From: Peptostreptococcus sp. D1
GTDB taxonomy: Bacteria; Bacillota; Clostridia; Peptostreptococcales; Peptostreptococcaceae
Assembly: GCF_900112955.1 (NCBI RefSeq)
Contig: NZ_FONP01000009.1
Location: 31,404 to 95,403 of the forward strand
Direction: 5' to 3'
Length of the DNA: 64,000 bases
Below are positions 44,535 through 52,517 of this stretch, piece by piece (position 1 is the stretch's first letter; the number at the start of each line of letters is the position of its first letter). The notes under the pieces are model-generated. The model did not search any database. It was not told where the DNA came from and saw only the letters and a list, made by a program, of their open reading frames with translations. Made by a program: the position numbers and the translations under genes.

Positions 44535-45467
44535 TTACTTTAAATTATCATGAATCAATTTCACATTATGTCTATACATATCTATAAATGTGCTTCCATC
44601 ACTTCCCTTTGGACCAAGTGAATCTGAATAAAGCTCTTTACCTTCACCACTTACTATTTTCACATCATATCCTTTTGATTTTACAATTTCCTGAAGCTTT
44701 TTCATTCTCTCAGGATTTGTTGTACTTTCAGAAAAAATAGCCTTTACCTTATTTTTAACTATAAAGTCAGCAGTTTTCTCAATATCCTTGTTTGCTACTT
44801 CAGAGCTTGTGCTCACTCCCTGTGGTGCAACTACCTCTATATCGTACATTCTCGAAAAATAATTGAATGCATCATGTGGAGTTATTAAAAACCTATGTTC
44901 CTTTGGAATAGCTCCAAGCAAATTCTTATTTTCCTCATTTAATTTATCAAGCTTTGCCTTGTATTCAACAGTGTTTTTTTCAAATTCATCCTTGTATTCT
45001 GGCAATAAACTAGACAGCTGCGTATTTGCTTCATCTACGGCTTTTTTATACAAATTTAAATCAAACCAAAAATGAGGGTCTATTACCTCTTGCCCATCTT
45101 CTTCCATCTTTCCTACTTCGCTATCCCCAAAGTTCTTTGCAACCGCAGATCCCTTTTTTTCCAAAACCTCTTGCATCTTACCTTCAAAATGCAAGCCATG
45201 ATATAGTATTAAATCTCCATTTTTGATTTTATTCAAATCCTCTGGTTTTGCCACATACAAGTGCGGATCCTCACCTGTAGGTATAATAACATCAACATTA
45301 ACCTTATCCTTTGCTATTTGCTCTACCATGTCTCCCAAAAATGAAGTTGTGACAACCACATTTTTCTTTCCCGTAGCATCCTTATTTTCAGATGCTTTGT
45401 TACCACATCCTACTGCAAATACTAAAACCATACAAAATACCGTTACTAATGATAAAACCTTTTTCAT
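44535..45467 (-). CDS. Metal-binding lipoprotein of the ABC importer (ZnuA/TroA-type)
   Basis: 310 residues. Lipobox VGCGNK at ~19-23. The three His/one Asp metal site of the TroA family is visible: His in GEDPHLY, His in IDPHFWFD, His in ITPHDAFNYF and Asp in LYSDSLG. A His/Asp set like this suits Zn or Mn; a His/His/Glu/Asp pattern, as in strict Mn binders, is not clear. First gene of the operon, with AGGAGG before the ATG and a promoter/operator just upstream. Confidence 0.92.
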   Translation of the reverse strand: MKKVLSLVTVFCMVLVFAVGCGNKASENKDATGKKNVVVTTSFLGDMVEQIAKDKVNVDVIIPTGEDPHLYVAKPEDLNKIKNGDLILYHGLHFEGKMQEVLEKKGSAVAKNFGDSEVGKMEEDGQEVIDPHFWFDLNLYKKAVDEANTQLSSLLPEYKDEFEKNTVEYKAKLDKLNEENKNLLGAIPKEHRFLITPHDAFNYFSRMYDIEVVAPQGVSTSSEVANKDIEKTADFIVKNKVKAIFSESTTNPERMKKLQEIVKSKGYDVKIVSGEGKELYSDSLGPKGSDGSTFIDMYRHNVKLIHDNLK

Positions 45468-45492
45468 AGTTAGCCTCCTATAATTTTATTTT

Positions 45493-45534
45493 TTAGTTCA
45501 ATCTAATAATAACATTTATTTCGACTAAAATCAA
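45493..45534 (-). promoter_or_regulatory. Promoter and candidate metal-regulator operator of the tro/znu operon
   Basis: TTGATT (-35, 45534-45529), 17-base spacer, TATTAT (-10, 45511-45506) on the minus strand. The dyad TTAG-N6-CTAA at 45493-45506 overlaps the -10 box and start region; its TTAG/CTAA arms recall DtxR/MntR-type boxes. The operon encodes its own DtxR-type regulator. Confidence 0.65.
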
Positions 45535-45741
45535 TACTTTATTGAAAATATTTTTCAATTAATCTTAGACTTATACTAATTTATGGGACCAAACGATTTG
45601 AATAAGCAGTCGATAGTCAAAAATACAATAGGTTAATTGCATTTATATCGAAGAAATAAAATACAATATTGAAATTAAAGGTATAAGAAAAACGAATTGA
45701 AAAATAATAATATAATCACTGCATAATTACTGCCAAAAAGC

Positions 45742-45770
45742 TTGATACACACAAAAAAAAATGTTATTAT
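45742..45770 (+). promoter_or_regulatory. Promoter of the sodium/solute symporter gene
   Basis: TTGATA (45742-45747 region), 17-base spacer and TATTAT (45765-45770). Bases 45759-45776 are identical (18 of 18, AAATGTTATTATTAGATT) to the minus-strand -10 region of the divergent tro/znu promoter at 45500-45517. Confidence 0.65.
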
Positions 45771-45821
45771 TAGATTCTGTAACAATATTTTTAAAAACAA
45801 ATATTAAAGAAAGGAAATTTT

Positions 45822-47189
45822 ATGAGTACAGGAGTTTTATTTTGGGGCTTTTTGATTGTATATGGAATCATAATGATGTTTCTCACACCAAAGGTAAACA
45901 CACTAGGTGGTTTTTTCAGAGGAGAAGATGATTCCGGAAAAGAAGCATCTGCTTTTATGCTTACAGCGAGCATATTTATAAGCTGGATATTTGCAAAATC
46001 CGTTACAAATGCAGCAAATTTAGGTGCTACCTATGGTATTGTTGGAGGTGTGGCATACGCTACGTATTGGCTATGCATACCACTGGCTGGGCTTGCAATA
46101 TACAGACTCAGAAAAAAATACGCTGCAACTGGATTGGTTAGCTTTTTAACTGATAATTATGGAAAAGGAGCCGCAATCGCATTTTCTGCTGCAATATTAA
46201 TACGTTTATTTAACGAAGTGTGGAGTAATACTTCTGTGGTGGGAGGATACTATGGTCCATCTGGAAGCAATGCCTTTATATTTTCAGCAGTAATTTTTAC
46301 AATAATAACCCTAGTATATTCAATGAAGGGTGGACTTAGAAGCTCAATTGTGACTGACACTATTCAGGCTATAATATTCGTTTTTTTTGTCGCATGGGTA
46401 GTTGGATTAGTGCTGCCGAAGCATTCAGTTGGAGAATTATTATCTACTGGAAATTGGAAAATGGATGCAGGTGTAGATATGCTTTTAGTTTCCGCTTTAC
46501 AGATTTTTAGCTATCCATTTCATGATCCGGTGCTTACCGATAGAGGATTCATCTCAAACGAAAAGGTTATGTTGAAAGCTTTTTTCGTTTCAGGAATACT
46601 TGGCTTTATAGCTATTGTTGTTTTCAGCTTTATAGGAATACATTCTTCCCTTGCTGGAATACCGCTATCTGACAACGTTCCTGCCGATTTAGGTAAAACA
46701 TTGGGTACTACTGCATATTTCTTAATGATTGTAGTAATGGTTTCTGCTGCTGGATCAACATTGGATTCCACATTTTCTAGCCTTGCAAAGCTTTCAGCAT
46801 ATGACCTGCCTCGCATGAAAGGTATTGATCTAGGTAATAAATCAAGGACTATCGGTATGATTGTCATGCTTGTAATAGCTGTAGTAGGGAATCTCCCAAT
46901 GATTTTTGGTACCGATATACTGAAGGCCACTACGATTTCTGGAACAATGGTAATTGGACTAGCTCCAGTATTTTTGCTTCATGGATTTGTGAAGCCGACA
47001 AAATTAGGCTTTCATATTAGTTTTTGGACAGGAATTTTTTTGGGACTAGCAATGACAATTGGAATCATCCCTTCATATTTCGGAATCGGAACTGGCAAAA
47101 ATGCATTACTTTTGGGTGTAAACTTCTATGGACTTATAATTTGCACAATTGGATACTTGGTTCCAGGACTGATTTTTAAAAATAAATAA
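45822..47189 (+). CDS. Sodium:solute symporter (SSS family)
   Basis: 455 residues with about 12-13 membrane segments, including GGYYGPSG and SMKGGLRSSIVTDTIQ, the latter typical of SSS transporters. Substrate unknown; amino acid, sugar, nucleoside or organic-acid transporters exist in the family. AGAAAGGAAATT precedes the ATG. Monocistronic, divergent from the metal operon with a similar promoter, which raises the possibility of shared regulation. Confidence 0.88.
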   Translation: MSTGVLFWGFLIVYGIIMMFLTPKVNTLGGFFRGEDDSGKEASAFMLTASIFISWIFAKSVTNAANLGATYGIVGGVAYATYWLCIPLAGLAIYRLRKKYAATGLVSFLTDNYGKGAAIAFSAAILIRLFNEVWSNTSVVGGYYGPSGSNAFIFSAVIFTIITLVYSMKGGLRSSIVTDTIQAIIFVFFVAWVVGLVLPKHSVGELLSTGNWKMDAGVDMLLVSALQIFSYPFHDPVLTDRGFISNEKVMLKAFFVSGILGFIAIVVFSFIGIHSSLAGIPLSDNVPADLGKTLGTTAYFLMIVVMVSAAGSTLDSTFSSLAKLSAYDLPRMKGIDLGNKSRTIGMIVMLVIAVVGNLPMIFGTDILKATTISGTMVIGLAPVFLLHGFVKPTKLGFHISFWTGIFLGLAMTIGIIPSYFGIGTGKNALLLGVNFYGLIICTIGYLVPGLIFKNK

Positions 47190-47194
47190 AAAAT

Positions 47195-47277
47195 ACCGAC
47201 CCTAAGAAGAATGATAACAGATGTATATTCACAATTGTATGCATCTCTTCCAGCTTCATAGAGGTCGGTTTTTTTTA
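47195..47277 (+). terminator. Intrinsic terminator with a long structured loop
   Basis: ACCGACC (47195-47201) pairs with GGTCGGT (47263-47269), followed by a T run. The ~60-base loop contains a further AGATG/CATCT stem (around 47219-47246), so a branched structure is likely. Confidence 0.8.
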
Positions 47278-47328
47278 TCGTTTCATTGTTTTTAGTTTTG
47301 TTGTTTTATTGCTTTTATGTATTTTTTA

Positions 47329-48309
47329 TTATATCCTTTTAAATCCATTAATTATTGCATCCTCAATGCTATCATTTGTTCCATGAACAATCCTATCTCT
47401 ATACGAAATAGATGCTGGACTGTTTAAACTCCAGTTGTTATCAAACCATGTAATAAACTCTCGAAAATTATAATTTACCGGTATCGCTTCAACAAATAAA
47501 TTGCTTTTTATAGCTCGATATATCGCTTTTTCATTGGCATCCCTTGATATTCTAGTTATTACTCCATATTTTGTGTTACTGAAGTTCGGCATGCCCGCAG
47601 CCCCATTGTTTATAACAACATGATCCCCTATTGATATAGCTGCAGGAGCGCAGGTGTGAGTAGTCGCTAGAATCCCTATATCATTCTTTTCAAACCACGA
47701 TTTTAGCTCTTCCTGTCTAGCGCTGCTCACTAAATTATCTCGCGAGCACATCCACCCAGCCAATGATTTTTCATCACCATGAGTGATTGCAATTCTTATA
47801 TCATCAACCTTCACAACTATGCCCTTTTTTCTTGATGATAGCTCTTTAATAATTGATTTATCGACCGATATATTGGCTTTCATCATGCTATGGATTTTAT
47901 TTGAGCGCATTACTGCTTCTTCATCTACGCAGTCTGGATATGAACACCCACAGCCCACATCTATGTCCTCATTTCTAAACAGCTCCGCTTCGACGTTTCC
48001 AAGCAGTGGTATGTGTTTTTTTACCACCGATTCCAGCCTTTTAAAGTCGATTAAATCTTTGTCAAACCAATGTATATCCCCATTAAACACTATTGTCACC
48101 TTTTCCTTTTCTTCTAATGACAACCTGATTATTTCATCTAAGGCCTGATAGTTTCCATATAAGCCTCCTACTACATACACAGCTTCACATATTATTTCAT
48201 CTTCTCTTTTTAAGAAAAAATCATCACCCATTGAATAATCTACTGGACATGTCCTTCCTGGTATATTGATTGATTTCACTGCTTTACTTTCATTTATATT
48301 TACTTTCAT
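47329..48309 (-). CDS. Calcineurin-like phosphoesterase with altered metal-site motifs
   Basis: 326 residues with the order of metallophosphoesterase motifs but many ligands changed: VVGGLYGNYQAL (usually GDIHG), VFNGDIHW (GD kept), GNVEAE (usually GNHE), ITHGDE (GH kept partly) and ATTHTCAP (usually GHTH). A Cys-rich GCGCSYPDC lies between. Loss of the first Asp/His pair and the GNH His suggests an unusual or inactive site. It has no signal peptide and no obvious operon partner. Family moderately sure, activity unsure. Confidence 0.7.
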   Translation of the reverse strand: MKVNINESKAVKSINIPGRTCPVDYSMGDDFFLKREDEIICEAVYVVGGLYGNYQALDEIIRLSLEEKEKVTIVFNGDIHWFDKDLIDFKRLESVVKKHIPLLGNVEAELFRNEDIDVGCGCSYPDCVDEEAVMRSNKIHSMMKANISVDKSIIKELSSRKKGIVVKVDDIRIAITHGDEKSLAGWMCSRDNLVSSARQEELKSWFEKNDIGILATTHTCAPAAISIGDHVVINNGAAGMPNFSNTKYGVITRISRDANEKAIYRAIKSNLFVEAIPVNYNFREFITWFDNNWSLNSPASISYRDRIVHGTNDSIEDAIINGFKRI

Positions 48310-48372
48310 TCATTTATCTTTGCTTTCTTTTATTTATCTTTGCTTTGTTTCATTTCTTATTCTTACAGCCTC

Positions 48373-48903
48373 TTATAATGGCAAAGCATAATTCATACTT
48401 CCAAGCTTGATATAAGCCTCTGTTCCTGCAACGGCACAAGACAATACTATAGCAATGACAACTGCCCATCCATTTGTGCCTCCCAAAGCACTTATCTTTT
48501 CTTTTCTTTCCTCTTCATTTATAATTCCATCACAAGCCTCCACTCTTTTTTTAGCAAACCTATAGTAAATATAATTTGCAAAAAGAGGAAAAACAAGCCA
48601 TATTACAAGTCTAAAATTAGGTATTACTCCATTCTCAATAAAATGATATGATTGTGAAATTGCATTTATCAAAACGAAATAACCTATAGCATAGGCATAC
48701 ATTTTTCTGTAGCAAAGCCACATTACTGGAAAAAAAAATGCAACCCAATTCCATCCTACCTTTGAGTCTGTATCACGATACTTTTCAAATCTTGGTTCAT
48801 AATATTGAGTATTCTTTCCAACAAATAGCTCTAGGTCTTCCATTTCCTTTACCTTTGATTTTGGTGCCGGTGCGTTACTTCCATAATAATTTTCGTTGCT
48901 CAT
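48373..48903 (-). CDS. DUF2628 membrane protein
   Basis: 176 residues. The WNWVAFFFPVMWLCYRKMY stretch is the conserved DUF2628 element, followed by two more hydrophobic segments and a fourth near the end (VVIAIVLSCAVAGTEAYI). Function unknown. Start set at 48903 (MSNENYYGS) because a GGGGGG-type site lies 6 bases upstream. Confidence 0.8.
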   Translation of the reverse strand: MSNENYYGSNAPAPKSKVKEMEDLELFVGKNTQYYEPRFEKYRDTDSKVGWNWVAFFFPVMWLCYRKMYAYAIGYFVLINAISQSYHFIENGVIPNFRLVIWLVFPLFANYIYYRFAKKRVEACDGIINEEERKEKISALGGTNGWAVVIAIVLSCAVAGTEAYIKLGSMNYALPL

Positions 48904-49019
48904 CCTGATCCCCCCGATCACATTACTAAAATAATATTTAATTTTTAAGGCTAATGTCCTTACACTCTCATTATATCAAATTTTGCAAATAGCTACAACA
49001 TTCAGATTTATACATCCTA

Positions 49020-49115
49020 ATTAGTTACTAATTAGTTACTATTGTATTTATTTACATTCTAATAGTTACTATAAAATTACTTTTTATATACTTTTTAGTT
49101 ACTATTAAGGAACTA
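49020..49115. repeat. 11-bp iteron array upstream of the actin-like partition genes (candidate centromere)
   Basis: ATTAGTTACTA occurs twice in perfect tandem (49020-49030, 49031-49041). After a 19-base gap a second set of five contiguous 11-mers in phase follows (49061-49071, 49072-49082, 49083-49093, 49094-49104, 49105-49115): copies 1 and 4 match at 10 of 11 positions, copies 2, 3 and 5 at 6-7 of 11. Direct 11-bp iterons in two groups before parMR are exactly how plasmid R1 parC is built, where ParR binds them. A TATAAT box follows at 49163-49168. Confidence 0.7.
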
Positions 49116-49427
49116 AAAGAGATATTATCCATAAAAGTGTAGCTATATAGGTACTAATATGGTATAATAATAAATAGTAGTAAAATAAATATAAATAAAC
49201 AGGTCAATAAATATAAAAATGGAATATGCCAATCGTAATAAAAAAGGTTAAATAAAAAGATTAAGCAAAATATTTTTACAGAAAGAGAGCGTTTTATGAC
49301 AAAAGAAACAATTGAAAACGAAATCGAAAGCATGGAAAAAGAGAGAGAAGAAGAAAAAGAAACAGAAAAAGATGTAAAAACGTCTAAAAATCGAAAGGAA
49401 AATACAAAAAAGAGGGAGGAAGAAAAA

Positions 49428-50342
49428 ATGGACACACAAATAATAGGATTAGATATTGGTAGAGGCTATGTAAAGGGTTACTCACTATATAATGACAATG
49501 AATACACTTGCTTATTTAAAAGCGTTTATGGTGATGGAAGAAACATATCATTGGAAGACTACAAGGAATCGCCAATATACATAGAAATAGATGGTGTAGA
49601 ATACTTTGTAGGCTCTCTATCAGAAAAGGAAAGCATGAAGTGCATCAGAAACGCTGGAGACAGCAAAACATCACCAGTTGTTAGAATTTTAATAACAGCA
49701 GCACTAAGTGAAATAGCAGTCTCAGATAACGTATCACTAGTAATTGGAGTTCCATATAAAATATTTAAAAAAAGCACACTAAAGGAAATACAAAAAGAAT
49801 ATAGAGATACGACAATAGTAGTAAAAAATAAAATAAACAACAGTGTAAAGACAATAAAAATAGAAAGCGTCAATATATTTAGAGAAGCAGATGCAGCCTT
49901 AATATTTGCGATGAACAACAGAATAAATGAAGAAAAACCAGTAGGTATGGTAAACGTAGGCTTTAGAACAACAGAATTAAGCTACTTCGATAAGGGCTTT
50001 AAATTTAACGACAAATTAAGCACAACGATAGAGTCAGGAAATCAAAATGCACTAAAAATAGTTCAAAAAAAGCTTGTAGACAATGGTATAACAAAAAGTC
50101 TACCCGAAATTGATTCATCTGATGATTATGATGAATATAAGGAATTGGCATACAAGCTGACATCAGACGATACAAATGAAATCATTGAAGAAACATGGAA
50201 TAACCTAGACGAAATGGATATCTACGTATCTGGCGGAACAGCACTAAAGCTAGAATTAGACGAAAAATATAAAAAGGTTGAAAATAGCCAAATGGCAACA
50301 GCTATAGGATTATTCGAGGTTGGTGTGAAGCTTGAAAAATAA
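49428..50342 (+). CDS. Actin-like ATPase, ParM/StbA-type plasmid-segregation protein
   Basis: 304 residues with the actin-fold nucleotide motifs: phosphate 1 IIGLDIGRGYVKGYS at the N-terminus, phosphate 2 GMVNVGFRTTELSYF (~175) and adenosine IYVSGGTALKLE (~275). ParM proteins form filaments that push plasmid copies apart. The start at 49428 has AGGGAGGA 8 bases upstream. An in-frame upstream ATG at 49296 would add 44 Lys/Glu residues and has only a poor site. It overlaps the next small gene by 11 bases and follows an iteron array, together forming a parMRC-like cassette. Confidence 0.85.
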   Translation: MDTQIIGLDIGRGYVKGYSLYNDNEYTCLFKSVYGDGRNISLEDYKESPIYIEIDGVEYFVGSLSEKESMKCIRNAGDSKTSPVVRILITAALSEIAVSDNVSLVIGVPYKIFKKSTLKEIQKEYRDTTIVVKNKINNSVKTIKIESVNIFREADAALIFAMNNRINEEKPVGMVNVGFRTTELSYFDKGFKFNDKLSTTIESGNQNALKIVQKKLVDNGITKSLPEIDSSDDYDEYKELAYKLTSDDTNEIIEETWNNLDEMDIYVSGGTALKLELDEKYKKVENSQMATAIGLFEVGVKLEK

Positions 50343-50625
50343 CAGAGTTAGACTTACATCTTACATAGGACCAGACTTGGATGAGCTATTACAGGTCTAC
50401 ATGGACGAAAATAATATCCCGACAAAAAGCCAGGCACTAGAGAGAATACTAATAGAATTCAAATACATGAAGCAAGAAATTGAATTTTTAAGAGCAATTG
50501 TTTCAGGTAAAAGCTATGAAATAGATGCCAAAAAAAACACTATAAACGCCTCTAAAAACGATTTTATAACCGTTGATAAAGTAAAGAATAGTATAGACGA
50601 AATTTTTTCTAATATGCCCGATTAA
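50332..50625 (+). CDS. Ribbon-helix-helix DNA-binding protein, ParR-like partner
   Basis: 97 residues. RVRLTSYIGPDLDELLQVY and PTKSQALERILIEFKYM read as a ribbon-helix-helix; the rest is a helical tail. ParR proteins use this fold to bind centromere iterons and cap ParM filaments with their C-terminus. The start is TTG, overlapping the parM stop by 11 bases, which implies coupling. No family name beyond the fold can be given. Confidence 0.75.
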   Translation: MKNNRVRLTSYIGPDLDELLQVYMDENNIPTKSQALERILIEFKYMKQEIEFLRAIVSGKSYEIDAKKNTINASKNDFITVDKVKNSIDEIFSNMPD

Positions 50626-50632
50626 AGGCTCA

Positions 50633-50679
50633 AAAAGCTCGCAGGTTCAATTATAATATAATCTAACCTGCGAGCTTTT
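50633..50679. terminator. Strong bidirectional terminator
   Basis: A perfect 15-bp stem (AAAAGCTCGCAGGTT 50633-50647 with its complement at 50665-50679) separates the convergent parMR-like cassette and the O-acetylation operon. Confidence 0.9.
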
Positions 50680-50706
50680 AAGATATTTAAGTATTCAAAA
50701 CAAAAA

Positions 50707-52503
50707 TTAGTCATTTACGCTAAGAATAGACGAATCTGTGTTGAAGGTATTAATATTATTCAAAAACAAGACATCAGTAAACTCGTTATTCTGAATAACA
50801 TCCTGTAGGCTACCAGTAAAGTATCTCAGGTCAACAACAGTAATTTCGGAAAAATTATTCACAAGGAAAGGTAGCATTGCATTGGCATAGGAATCCTTAA
50901 CAACAAGCAGCTTCCTCTTTGTATCAATATTTGTCCTAATCTTAATCTGTGTATGGTTACCACCTGTAAATACTTCATACGGATCTCTACCCTGAAGCTT
51001 TGAAGCATCATACAAGCTTGGAACCTTCTTCAAATCATCATAGTATTTTACCAAAACAGGCTTATCCTCATTCTTATTTAAATAAAGATACAGCTCATCA
51101 GGAAATCCGATTTCAGCTCCATTTTTGTAGTACAGACTACCCTTGAAGCTATCTGAAGCCAGATTTCTTTCCAGCATATTTTCATTGATAGGCTCAAGAT
51201 TCAAGGTCTTACAATATTCAACATACGCAAGATATGCACCATCAGTTGTCCAATGGTGATCCGTCTTGAAATACAAATCAATATTGTTCTTATTTTTTTC
51301 AAATACATCGAATAACTCTATAAGCTTGATTTTCGAATCCAAATTCTTTTTAACAAAATTGACATATTCCTTCTGCGAATCATTAGGATTACTTTTCGGC
51401 AACAAGTTGCTATATATCTCAGCCTTATTTGGAACAAGCATCATCGAAACCTTTAAGCCTGTATTATTGCTTGTAAACTTATTTATTTCAGAGAGCTTGG
51501 ACAAGGTAGAACTATCATCACTTCTTTTAAAGCCCTCCATCAAATAATCATTCTTAGCAATATAAACACCATTTATTTCTTTTTTTCCAAGCATTAGGTC
51601 AAGCTTTGCCTTTAGCTTTATCAATCCGTCTCTATTTATAAACTGATCAGACAAAAACTTTGTATACTCACTGGCAAACTTACCATCAATAAGCCTTGAC
51701 AACGACATGCTCGGACGCTGTTGAAGCTCCCTATTTTCAGCGACAGAAGTTTTTGAGGTCGGTGTTATTATATTTAAAAGCATAACCACGAATAGCACCA
51801 CCACAAAGCCAACAGATAAGACTCTAAAGAATTTAAAATCAAGTGAATCCTTTCTACCCTTTGAAATATATCTTTCTTTGTCACCTCCAGCAAATACAAA
51901 GCCCAAGAATATTGAGATAAAATAAATAACCGGATACAGTAGATTCGCACTTCTCTTTTTCTTTTTCTTAGTCTTTTTCGTTTTTTTGACACTCGACGTC
52001 TTCACATTTTGAGCTTTAATATTATTTTTCCTCTTGGAATTTAGTTCTGCTCCTTTATTCCTTGAATAAATACCGTCTACATCGTTCTTACTACCCTTAC
52101 CCACATAAGGATTTCTATAATTGCTATTTTTAGAGCTAGAGCTCTTTAGCTTCTTTGTGCTATTTTTTCCAACACTCTGCTTTGGAGCCTTTGCTACAGA
52201 AGCTTTATTTGAAGTACTCTGATTTGTAGCTAGAGGAGTCTTAGCTTTTTTAGCCTTTGTAGATGTTTTTTTTGCATTAGCTTTTGGCTTTGAACTACTA
52301 TTAGTCTTAACAATAGATTTAGACTTTGGATCGCTATTGGAATTTACATTCACTCTAGACTTCACATTGCCCTTCGTCTTAATTCCCGCTCTATTCTTAA
52401 TATTGCCATTACTAGACCTTTGACTTCTTCTAGGCTGATCCAAGCCGAGATTTTTCTTTAGATATTCAGGCATCACAGGTTCATATTTATTGTCTTTTTT
52501 CAT
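50707..52503 (-). CDS. DHHW/AlgX-like SGNH acyltransferase or esterase partner, N-terminally extended
   Basis: 598 residues. Residues ~1-185 are Lys/Ser/Asn-rich and probably disordered and cytoplasmic; two hydrophobic segments follow (~188-207 and ~228-248). The extracellular part carries the name-giving DHHW motif (FKTDHHWTTDGAYLAY, ~410) as in AlgX/AlgJ proteins, which transfer acetyl groups from the MBOAT protein to extracellular polysaccharide. Last gene of the operon. The length of the basic N-terminal region is unusual and could bind RNA, DNA or acidic partners. Confidence 0.85.
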   Translation of the reverse strand: MKKDNKYEPVMPEYLKKNLGLDQPRRSQRSSNGNIKNRAGIKTKGNVKSRVNVNSNSDPKSKSIVKTNSSSKPKANAKKTSTKAKKAKTPLATNQSTSNKASVAKAPKQSVGKNSTKKLKSSSSKNSNYRNPYVGKGSKNDVDGIYSRNKGAELNSKRKNNIKAQNVKTSSVKKTKKTKKKKKRSANLLYPVIYFISIFLGFVFAGGDKERYISKGRKDSLDFKFFRVLSVGFVVVLFVVMLLNIITPTSKTSVAENRELQQRPSMSLSRLIDGKFASEYTKFLSDQFINRDGLIKLKAKLDLMLGKKEINGVYIAKNDYLMEGFKRSDDSSTLSKLSEINKFTSNNTGLKVSMMLVPNKAEIYSNLLPKSNPNDSQKEYVNFVKKNLDSKIKLIELFDVFEKNKNNIDLYFKTDHHWTTDGAYLAYVEYCKTLNLEPINENMLERNLASDSFKGSLYYKNGAEIGFPDELYLYLNKNEDKPVLVKYYDDLKKVPSLYDASKLQGRDPYEVFTGGNHTQIKIRTNIDTKRKLLVVKDSYANAMLPFLVNNFSEITVVDLRYFTGSLQDVIQNNEFTDVLFLNNINTFNTDSSILSVND

Positions 52504-52517
52504 CTAATCACCTCCAC

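Noticed and set aside
46520..46930. Minus-strand ORF of 136 codons opposite the symporter
   Set aside because: Antisense shadow of a conserved transporter; no start signals.
49296..49427. In-frame 44-residue Lys/Glu-rich extension of the ParM-like protein
   Set aside because: The ATG at 49428 has a strong AGGGAGGA site and the conserved actin motif follows directly; the upstream start has only a weak site. Kept as an alternative in the annotation, not as a separate domain.
49154..49439. Phe/Ser-rich minus-strand ORFs opposite the ParM gene start
   Set aside because: They are the antisense of a Lys/Glu-rich stretch, with extreme composition and no ribosome-binding site.
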